Assembly (NCBI GenBank): GCA_001839685.1 | Contig: MLAK01000956.1 | Span: 1 to 43,338, forward strand | Source: Tritrichomonas foetus | Lineage: Eukaryota > Parabasalia > Tritrichomonadida > Tritrichomonadidae | DNA length: 43,338 nt | Direction of reading: 5' to 3' | Part shown: positions 28,408-37,600 of the stretch, one piece after another | Position numbering within the stretch: the first letter of the stretch is position 1 | Layout of the letters: every line of letters starts with the position of its first letter | The notes under the pieces: generated by a model | Seen by the model: only the letters and a program-made list of their open reading frames with translations | What the model was told of the DNA's origin: nothing | Databases searched by the model: none | Translations under genes and position numbers: made by a program

Positions 28408-29106
28408 TTACTTCCGTAAAATCTGCTCCAGGTCCTTCTTTAATGAAATAGACTCATCAGATGGCGCTTTTTCATCATCGTAAGATAGTTGATTATATGA
28501 TATGGAATCAATATTTGGTGGAAAGCCTCCAAACGAATTAGAAAAGAGGTGAAATCCAGTGTGAAAGATAGAATTCATTGAATCCGTTCCAATTGATGGT
28601 GGAGGATATTCTGGCACTGGATATCGGGGAGGTGAGTCCCGAGGAGGCTGTTTCTCTTGCATTTTCGTATTTGTAATGTTTGCTGCCTTTTGAACCGGCG
28701 GAAGTAGCTGAGTTGGCTGATGAATAGATTTTGATATCTGTTCTGGAACGGCTGTCGAAGAAGCAACAGGTGGTGGTGGTGGACGACGTTCTTCAACTTT
28801 TGAAAATTTATATCGTAGCTCGCCCTGTTTCTCTTGACTGGTGATTAGAAGAAAATCAGCCACGCTCATTGACAGAGGCAACTGCACGCATGCGTTTTTG
28901 AACGGGACGTGTAAAGAAACTGAAAATTGGCTCTGACTGGACGCCCCAGTGAGCCTTTGTATGTAACTTGCGATTGTGAGCAATGTTGTATTATTCGAGA
29001 CTTTGATGCGCTGGAGAGGATTGTTTTTATTTCGGGAAATTTTCTTATGATCTGCGTTTGTCAGAGGAACAATCTGAACATAAAGTTCAGCCTTGTCCTG
29101 ATGCAT
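28408..29106 (-). CDS. Possible RAWUL-domain (RING1/PCGF-like ubiquitin-fold) protein
   Basis: The protein has 232 residues from the ATG at 29106 (MHQDKAELYVQIVPL). The frame is open ten codons upstream only to a TTG, and TTCACCTT directly before the ATG resembles an initiator. Residues 5-97 look like a RAWUL domain, the ubiquitin-like domain of Polycomb RING1 and PCGF proteins: ELYVQIVPLTN, LQRIKVSNNTTLLTIASYI, FSVSLHVPFKN, then LPLSMSVADFLLI and GELRYKFSKV, in the same strand/helix order. The rest is Pro-rich and disordered (RRPPPPP, PPRYPVPEYPPP), ending in a charged helix (SLKKDLEQILRK). There is no RING finger. If the assignment holds, this is a chromatin- or complex-binding adaptor. A generic ubiquitin-like fold is the main alternative. 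Confidence 0.6.
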   Translation of the reverse strand: MHQDKAELYVQIVPLTNADHKKISRNKNNPLQRIKVSNNTTLLTIASYIQRLTGASSQSQFSVSLHVPFKNACVQLPLSMSVADFLLITSQEKQGELRYKFSKVEERRPPPPPVASSTAVPEQISKSIHQPTQLLPPVQKAANITNTKMQEKQPPRDSPPRYPVPEYPPPSIGTDSMNSIFHTGFHLFSNSFGGFPPNIDSISYNQLSYDDEKAPSDESISLKKDLEQILRK

Positions 29107-29719
29107 AAGGTGAATATAATGGCTGTTTCTCGTCAAAAACGAAACAAGTTGCTAAACATTCCATATTTTCTCACAAAAAGCGAATATGGCGGGAGTTTTC
29201 AAAGAAAATTCCATAGACGTTTAATTTTATGAATTTTTGAATATATTTGATTTGCAGTTAGAGGTGAATTATGACCGTTTTTTTGATCATTACGATTTTT
29301 CCCGTCATTTATTTTTAAGTGATATGTCTTTCAGAAATTCTTTTATCAAAGTTTCCACAAGCATTATTTGATTAGTCATCATTCTTATAATTTGTTTTGG
29401 AAAAATATTATCTTGAGAATCTGAAGATCTATCAAAATTTACATCAATTTAATTCAATCGTAAAATACATAAAATATTATTTACACTTGAAGTCGTGCAT
29501 TTACATTGACATACTTTCTATAACTTCTATGAAAAAGCAGTGATAATATTATCATAGTTTTCCATCTCATGAAACACATTGATAAATTTTTGATAAAATA
29601 TTTTATCAGATAAAGTTTCTCTTACAGCTGAAACAATAAGCTTTTCAGTAAGTAAAACAGAATTATAGAATAAAAATTCAATATAATAAAAGCAAATTGT
29701 TTTTATTTCAAACAGATAT
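29107..29719. other. Intergenic region between RAWUL-like and POC1-like genes
   Basis: Both neighbours are on the minus strand. A short minus-strand frame runs on past the POC1-like stop (to 29527) in another frame but has no recognisable features. Nothing else is supported. Confidence 0.55.
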
Positions 29720-30808
29720 TTAAAATGAAGTTTCATCTGGTTTTCTTCGCTCGTAAGCCCTTGTAATAAACTTATCATTATCCTTCAGCCAGCGAATTCT
29801 TTCCTCCTGAACCATAATTCTGTCATCAAGTCTTTTCATTGTATTCACCAATTGCTCCATCGCATTCTGCATTCTGCCAATAGAAACCATGATGTCGCCT
29901 CCATCAGCCATGGGATGATAGTGTTTCTTTTCACGATATTCAAATCCAACGATTTTCTTATCAACACCAACAGTAACAAACCCTTTGGCTGATTTGTACC
30001 AACAGCAACTGGAGATGCCTTCGTCGTGCTGATGAAATGAAGAAATTGAATCTGTGCATTTCATATTCCAAATGCGGGCGATTCCATCCATTCCAACAGT
30101 TAAAAAGTCGTCACTTTTTGGTGAAAAAGAAACATGTGTAACAACTTCAGAATGTACCATTTGCTTCCAAACAGTGGAACATGTCTTAAGGTCCCAAATT
30201 CTGACATGCTGATCAAAACCGCAGCCGGCAATCATGGCGCCACTATGGTGAAATGAAATAGATGTCATATCTGAGCTACTATTCGTTTCTAGCATCTGAA
30301 CATTTTGGCCGCTTCTCACATCATATAAATATATATATTTATCATTTCCGGCATAGGCGATTGTGTCATTTTTCCATTCTATATCGCGTATCCAACCTTT
30401 TATTCCAAGAATTCGCTTCGTCCTCAAACATTCTTCGACATCCCATATATATGCTGTTTGGTCGTTTGAGCCCGTTACGAGGTATTTATGGTCTGGTGAC
30501 CAACTCAAACAACGAACGGTCTTTTTGTGTCCCTTCAAAACTGATATTTTTTCATTCAATTTTGTATTCCAAAGAATGCAGGTTTGGTCCCGTGAAGCGC
30601 TGGCAAGAATTGACATATCTTTGCCAAAGGCAACATCTTCAACGTAATCGGAGTGTCCTTGAAGAAACCTCATTTCTTGGGTATTCAAATCTAATACACC
30701 AACACAATTATCGTTCGAAGCTGTTGCAAGTTTGATTTCTGTTTCATCGATATCGACTGCATTAATTCTTTCGAGGTGACGGCGGAATTGGTATCCAACT
30801 TTCCACAT
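29720..30808 (-). CDS. POC1: POC1-like centriolar WD40 protein
   Basis: The protein has 362 residues: a seven-bladed WD40 propeller (about 8-295) followed by a short C-terminal coiled coil. Blades include FLQGHSDYVEDVAF, LASASRDQTCILWN, VLKGHKKTVRCLSW and VTGSNDQTAYIWD. The C-terminal helix IGRMQNAMEQLVNTMKRLDD (about 308-345) corresponds to the conserved POC1 domain that follows the propeller. POC1 is a core centriole/basal-body protein that stabilises triplet microtubules, and trichomonads have several flagellar basal bodies. Usual POC1 proteins are somewhat longer, with a linker between propeller and coil, which is short here. A different WD40-plus-coil protein is the alternative. The gene is divergent from the hotdog-protein gene, 228 bases away. 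Confidence 0.75.
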   Translation of the reverse strand: MWKVGYQFRRHLERINAVDIDETEIKLATASNDNCVGVLDLNTQEMRFLQGHSDYVEDVAFGKDMSILASASRDQTCILWNTKLNEKISVLKGHKKTVRCLSWSPDHKYLVTGSNDQTAYIWDVEECLRTKRILGIKGWIRDIEWKNDTIAYAGNDKYIYLYDVRSGQNVQMLETNSSSDMTSISFHHSGAMIAGCGFDQHVRIWDLKTCSTVWKQMVHSEVVTHVSFSPKSDDFLTVGMDGIARIWNMKCTDSISSFHQHDEGISSCCWYKSAKGFVTVGVDKKIVGFEYREKKHYHPMADGGDIMVSIGRMQNAMEQLVNTMKRLDDRIMVQEERIRWLKDNDKFITRAYERRKPDETSF

Positions 30809-31036
30809 TTCGAGATTTTTATTTTTAAACGTATGTAAAAATCTCAGAAAAAATTAATCAAATATCTAAAGAAACTCGTAAGAAACATAAACCATGAGTA
30901 TCTTTTTAGATATCTATGATTTTAAAATTCAAATCGTCTAAGAAATATAGAAAACTTCATATTTTCATGATAAATTAATAAAGTTTTCAAGAAATTATCT
31001 CATAAGAAGATAAAACTAGTTTTCTTTCTTCGATAT

Positions 31037-31525
31037 ATGGAAGTTGAAATTGACCATAAATTGACCATTCGAATCTGCATTCTGCTGATTATCATGTTAG
31101 GTTCGAGTAATCTGTCCAAACATTTTGCTTCAAAATGGTTGAAACCAGATGACATTGATCTCACCAAGCTCCTTAATGTTGGTGAAAGTTTTAATGCCAG
31201 CGGATTTGTCACGCTTGGAGCAACTACAAATCGAACCAAAAAACCAGGAGATGAAATTTTTTCAACACCTGCAATGATTCATAAAATGAATAAATTTTTA
31301 ATTCAAAAAGTGAATATGAAGTTACCGCAATATCATGCGATTGTAACTAATAAAGTGACATGCCAACATAAAGCACCTCTTTCTTTAGGCGCACATTATA
31401 ATTTAAGCGCATCTGTATCCAATGTAACAAAAGAAAATGCCGAATTTCGGGTAATATGTGACGATGATATGAAAAAAGTTATTGGTCAAGCAATTATCAA
31501 AATTGGTGTTATTAGGTTTGAATAA
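31037..31525 (+). CDS. Hotdog-fold thioesterase-like protein, possibly hydrogenosomal
   Basis: The frame encodes 162 residues from the ATG at 31037, but I consider the ATG at 31094 (MLGSSNLSKHFASKW, 143 residues) the likelier start. That N terminus has the ML-start, Ser-rich, basic form and the KHF|AS site seen in trichomonad hydrogenosomal presequences. The body resembles fluoroacetyl-CoA-type hotdog thioesterases: a substrate-helix region TPAMIHKMNKFL, then HAIVTNKVTCQHKAPLSLGA, a hydrophobic strand, and a final KVIGQAIIKIGVIRF strand. The Glu usual in the central helix is not evident, so the substrate and activity are uncertain. Similar proteins are mainly bacterial, so lateral origin is plausible. 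If imported, it would act on acyl-CoAs in the hydrogenosome. Confidence 0.75.
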   Translation: MEVEIDHKLTIRICILLIIMLGSSNLSKHFASKWLKPDDIDLTKLLNVGESFNASGFVTLGATTNRTKKPGDEIFSTPAMIHKMNKFLIQKVNMKLPQYHAIVTNKVTCQHKAPLSLGAHYNLSASVSNVTKENAEFRVICDDDMKKVIGQAIIKIGVIRFE

Positions 31526-31689
31526 AACAATTGTGAATATACTATATTTTATACTATCAATGTGTTTATAAAGGAATACCTAATAAATAAATAAAAAGAT
31601 AAAAGATAAAATTCGATTAGTTTGGGAATTCTAACATTTTTTACAAAAAATACATACAAATTTGGTTTGAAGTGAGAAATTTCATTTTT

Positions 31690-34600
31690 CTAGAAATAAT
31701 CTGAATCGTCATCAGATTGATCAGATTTATTTTTTTCATTATTTTCTTCTTTTTTCTCACTTTCCTTTTCATTTTCATTTTTTTTAGAAAACACGGATTT
31801 TTGATCGCCAACAGGTGTCCGAATTTCAGTTACATTTAAAGGATCATTTTTTGGAATTAAACTTTTTTGGCCGGTGCTACTTGAGTAACTGTCGACAGAA
31901 AGGAATCCACCATCAGAATCACCATCATTATTTGGCTTGCTTGGGTCAATTTCAGATATTGATGAATCATGATCTAAGCTGTCATTTATATGTGAATAAG
32001 CATCAGAATTTTGGTCTTTATTATTAGAAACAAGAATGCTTCTTAAAGATGGATTAGTTCGATTCTTCTCAACTCTTGGTGAATGAGTTTCTTCAAGTTG
32101 AGCTTCATAATCACTAGTAATACTGTTGGTTTTTTTGTGTGAAGGATTAGCTTTCTCGCCATCATTTTCATTTTGTTTCTCATTTTTATTGGTATCATCA
32201 TTTCTTTCTCCTTCATTACCATCTGCTAGTTTGTTTTCAGAGTTGACGTTCGTAATTGTTGGGAGAGGATCTTTATCTTTATATTTCTTATCTGGGCTCA
32301 TTGTTGGGAGTTTTGGAACACTACCAAGGTTAAGCATCATTGGTGGTCGTTTTAGTTGTGTTTGATGTTTTTCATCTCCTTGATCAGGATTTACATGACC
32401 TTTAACAGGTTTTTTATCATCTTTATTATCATCAGAGGAAGAAGAGGATGTCTTTTTGGCGCTTTCTTCTTTTTTAGAATCTTGTTCTTTGTTGGTATCT
32501 GATTCACTTTCTGAAAAAATAGTAACAACTTCAATGTCACTTGAAGATGATTTGTTTTCTTTTTTAGTTTCTTTTTCATCTTCTTTTGAAGAAGAAGAAA
32601 TATCAATTACTTCAACGAAACTACTTGAAGATGATTGTTTCTTTTCTTCTGGTTTATCTTCTTTCTTTTCTTCTGGTTTTTCTTCTTTCTTTTCTTCTGA
32701 TTTTTCAGAGTCAGAAGAAGAGCTGGAGCTGGAAGCAAATTCTTTAGAATTATCTTTCTTCGCAACTTCTTTAATTTCATTTTGTTCAGGTTTTATATTT
32801 TCATTCGGTTTAGAAGGGCTTTCTATTTCATTTTTCTTTTCTACTTGATGAAGAGGAGAAGTAGTACCATTCAAATTTATTGGTGGAACAGAATCATTTG
32901 GTTTTTCTGGTAATAGTGAAGCAATTTTTTGATTTGATTGGTTTAATAATAAAGAATTTGGAGGAAGCTGTAAAGTTGGTCTTCCAAGTGGTGGCTTATT
33001 GAAATTAAATAATAATTTTGGAGGTGAAGGTGGTGAATGATTTGATTGTTCACTGGCTGCATCTTTTGGTTTTTCAGGGATTTCAGGCTGCGGGTTCTCA
33101 ACTATTCCATCATCAGGCTTTGGTAAAACTTCAACTTTTGGCTTCTCTTCTTCAGCATCTGTTTTTGTTTCAGGTTTAGGAGTTTCTTTTTCTTCACTTG
33201 ATGAAGAATTGGAAGCAAAAACTTCGACATCACTTGAAGAAGATTCTTTCTTCTTTTCTTCTTCTTTTGCATCTTCCTTTTTATCATCACTTGATGAAAT
33301 ATCGAGGATTTCCACATTTGATGAAGAGGAACTGGTTTCTTTCTTTGTATTTTCTACTTTCGTTTCTTGTTTGGCTTCATTTACTTCTTTGTTATCGGAA
33401 TTTTCAACCTTTTCAGCCTTTTTATCTATTTCTGAATCAGATGATTCGCTTGATTTTTCAATAACAACTTTTTTATCTTCATTTTCGGCTTTCTCTTTGG
33501 TATCTTTTTGGCTTTCATTAGAGGAAGAAGAACTTGAAGATACTGATGATGATGAAACTATTTCAACTTTGCTTCCTTTTTCATCATCAATTTGATTAGC
33601 TGGTGTTTCTTGCTTTACATCAGGAGTTTCAACTAGCGGCTTGGGTATTCCAATTAGGGGAGCTGGGTTTGATGGAGATTGAGTACCATTATTCAGAAGA
33701 TTTAATCCAAGTCTGAAGCGTGGTGGAGGCGGTGTTTCAAGAGGTTTAATTTTATCTTCTTGTGCTGATAAATCAAACTGAACAGATTTTTGTGATGGTG
33801 GCCTTTCTATCTTCCCAAATGCGTTTTTATTATTTAATTCACCTTCTTCTTTACTTAATTCTTTATTCTCAGTTACAGACTGTGTTTGTGAAGCCTCTGA
33901 TGGGGTAGTTACAGGTGCTGGTGTTTGTTCCGTTTTGTTTACTTTCTTGGATTCAGAATCACTTGAAGAATGAACAGATACGACTTCAATGTCACTTGAT
34001 GAGCTATCTTTTTTGGTATCTTTTGTCTTTCTCTCACTGTCTGAAGAAGAAACATCAAGAACTTCAACAACACTACTGTCTGATGATTTCTTTCCAGCTT
34101 CTTTGTTTATATCTGAAGATTGAGCTGGTTTTTCCTCCTTTTGAGGAACTTCCTGATTTTCAGGTTCTTTTTCTTGTTTTTGTGGTTGGACAATTGGTTT
34201 GACTTCAGATGATGAGGATGAGGATGAATCACTAATCGAAAAACCATTACTATCACTTGATGATTTATCTGCTACAGGTTCCACGTTAGAATTGGGTGTG
34301 TTTGATGGAATAACTGAAGGAATTTGATGTTTTGATTCAGTTTTAGGCTTTGATTCATCATCTGATGTAGAAGAACTGACAGAAAAGTATTTGAAACTTG
34401 ATGAGGAAGCAACTTCATCATTTACTTCAGGCTTTGGAGGCTCAACTTGGACTAGATTAACAATTGGAGGTGGTTCAACTTTTCTATCTTCCTTAGAAAG
34501 ATTGCCAGAATCTGATGATTCTGAAGTTGCGAAAAATTCATCAGATGAAGATGAATCTTTTGGTTGCTTTGTTACTTCATTTTCTGGTTTCATTTCTTCA

Positions 34601-37600
34601 ACAACTTCTTTTACATCAGGAGTAGGTTCGACTTTTTCTTCATTCTTATTGTTTTCTGCATTTGGTTTAGTTTTATCTTCTTTTTCAGGAGAAGAAGAAG
34701 AAGAGCTTGAACTAGAAGAAGATTTTTTCTTTTCGTCTTTCTTTTCATTCGGCGTGTTAGGAAGATTGATTGAATCAGGTTTAGTTTCTTCTTTATTCAC
34801 AGTAGTTTCAGGAGTAGCTTCGGGTTGTTCTTGATCGTTAGTAGATGCTTTTTTGTTTTCGACTTTTTTAGTCTCATTATCAGAAGATGATATGCTTTCA
34901 ACAAAAACTTCAACATCGCTTGATGATTTCGTTTCGTTATTTTCTGTAGACTTCTTTTTATCATCATCACTTGATCCTATATCAATAATTTCCACATTGG
35001 AAGAGGAAGAAGAAGACGATGATGACTTTTTATCATTCGGATTAGGGTCTTCTTCTTTGTTTTCTTCTTCTTTAATTTCTTTCTCGTTAACTTGACATGT
35101 ATCATCATTTTCTTTCTTTTCAATGTTTAAAACTGTTTCATCTTTTTCTGGATCCGATGATTCACTATGTTTTTCGGGAACTTTCTCTGGAACATTGATG
35201 ATACTTTCTTGAATATTGGAATTGTTTGTTTGCGGTGGGAGTGGTGGAGCCTCGGGACGATTTCCAAAGTTCATCAATCTTTTTCCAAGCATACTGGGTC
35301 GAGGTAGAGGACTCATTGGCTTCAGCAATTCATTATTAGGTTCTGTTGAAGTTTCTGGCTTTTTATCGTGAGTAATTTCGGTTTTGGGTAACTCATCATC
35401 GGTTTTTTCTACATCTTTCTTCTTTTCTTCCACATTTTCTTTCTTTTTATTGGAGCTATCAGATGAAGCAACGGAAAAGAATTCTTCAGAGCTTGATGAG
35501 CTTGATCCTTCAGACTTCTTTGGAATTTCAGGTGGTTTAATTAAAACAGCTTCGTCATTGTGTTCTTTCTTGGTTTCCTCATTTTCACTTGACCCTGTAA
35601 ATTCAATACTCTTTGAGAATAAGGAGGAAGAAGATGAATGTTTCACTTCATCTTTATTTTTGACAGTTTCTGTTGGATTCTCATTATTTTTATTGTCATT
35701 ACTTTTTTCTTTGTCACTGCTTTGGTTAACTTCAACAATAACAGCAGTATCGTCATCCACTTTATCTACAGAAGAATCACCAACATCGAGAACTTCAACC
35801 TCAGATGATGATGATGATGATGAAGAGGAAGAAGAATGTTTCTTATCTGATTTTTCTTTATTGTCAGGTTCTTTATTTTCTTCTTTGGGCTTTGCATCAT
35901 CAATGTTCAAAATTTTAGTCGCCTCTTTATCACTTGTTTGTTGGTCGTGTTGAGATAAATTATGATCATCATCGGCTGGTACAATCGTGAGATCTTGTGT
36001 GGCCACAGCAAGCAGATTTTGCGGAACATGTTGTACTACTTCCTTGTCTTCAGCAGGTTTATCTTCAATTTCATGTTTAGATGATTTTGAGGATTTTGAT
36101 GAAGAAGAAGATTTGTCGTCAATTTGAATATCAGCTGCAGAATTATTTTGAGCTTGTTCTTCTTTCTTTTCTGGTTTCTCTTCACTTACCTGTGGATTCA
36201 ATAATTTATCAACTTTGATATTCAAAGTTGGGAGTTGAGACCGAACAGCTTCTTCTTTTGGTGGATGAGCTTCGATTTTAGGTGATACTGTTGATGATGC
36301 TTCTTCCTTTGGCAAGAGATATTCAATTTTTTGAGGCACCTCCATTTTTGATAGTTCAGCTGATTCACTTCTAATTTTTTCTAATGTTGATCCAGGTAGA
36401 AGTTGGCTAATAAACTGTTTCACGAATTCTTCATAAAATGGCTTCTGTTGGATATCTATAGTAAAGCCATTTCCATTCTTATGTTTATGCTTATGTTTAT
36501 GTTTATGTGAGGAGGAAGAAGAAGAAGAAGAAGAAGAAGAAGATGATGATGATGATGATGATGATGAAGAGGAGGAGGAGGAAGATGATGATGATGACTT
36601 TCGCTTCTTTTTATGATTCTTATATGATGTAATTGGTTCAATACTAGATATTTCTATGTTACATGAAGGTGATGTCTTCAATGGTGTAAGTTTTATACTT
36701 GGAATAACTTCATTGTCATCTTGCCTTGGTGTTTCTGCAGTAATTGTATTCGAAAGTGAAAGATTCATTTTAGATCGAGGTGATCTTGGCGAACCCATTT
36801 GTCTTACTTCTTCAACTTTATGATTTCCATGTACCCTTGGTGAATGTCTAATCTTTGATTTAGGAATTTCTTGGGATTTGAAGCTTTCACTTGTTTCATA
36901 TTTCACTTCAGATGATTCATTGTTATAAGATGAAGTACTGTTATTGTTAGCTTCAGAAGTATCATCAGATGAAGAATCAAGCTGATAAGACATTGATTGC
37001 CAGTTTTGATTATTTGCCCATTTAACAGATAAAACAGTATCTCTATATTTTTTATGATTTGCTTTTTTAATTGCTTTTTTGGCTCCTTTATGATCGCAAT
37101 ATTTTATATTTGCATAATATTGGGAAGGATAAACGTGTGACTTTGTTAAAAGCTCGACATCTTCAATCAAACCAAATTGTGAAAAGAGAAGTTTAATCTC
37201 TTTATGCGAAATTGGTTTCGCAAACAAACCAACAGAAATAACTCTGGAATTAGGAGAAGTTGCCATTGAATAATGTCTGGAAGAAGAAATCGGGGAATCT
37301 GGTAATTTTGGTGCCATGCTTGAATATCGGGATGATCGTTTTGATGCGTGATTAGATTGCTTTTGTTGAATAGATTTTGTTCGAGGAGAACGAGGTGATT
37401 TTCTTTCTGGAAGTCTCAGTGAAATTTTATCTTTAGAAACATCTTTCTTTTTATTTCTTTTTGAATCTTTCCTTCGATTACTTTCGCTTTCACTAGTTTT
37501 CTCAATTGTACTCTCAGTAAAGCCTTCACTTTTATTGTCATTATTACTTTCACTTTGACTCTCACTGGTGTGACTAGTAGAAGATGATGATGATGAAGAT

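Noticed and set aside
29527..29778. 83-codon minus-strand frame overlapping the POC1-like 3' end
   Set aside because: Part of it reads the POC1-like gene in another frame and the rest is unremarkable AT-rich sequence. A small gene cannot be ruled out but nothing supports one.
32456..35953. Several 100-190-codon Ser/Phe-rich plus-strand frames inside the giant RRM gene
   Set aside because: They are antisense readings of the Ser and Lys/Glu codon repeats, without start context.
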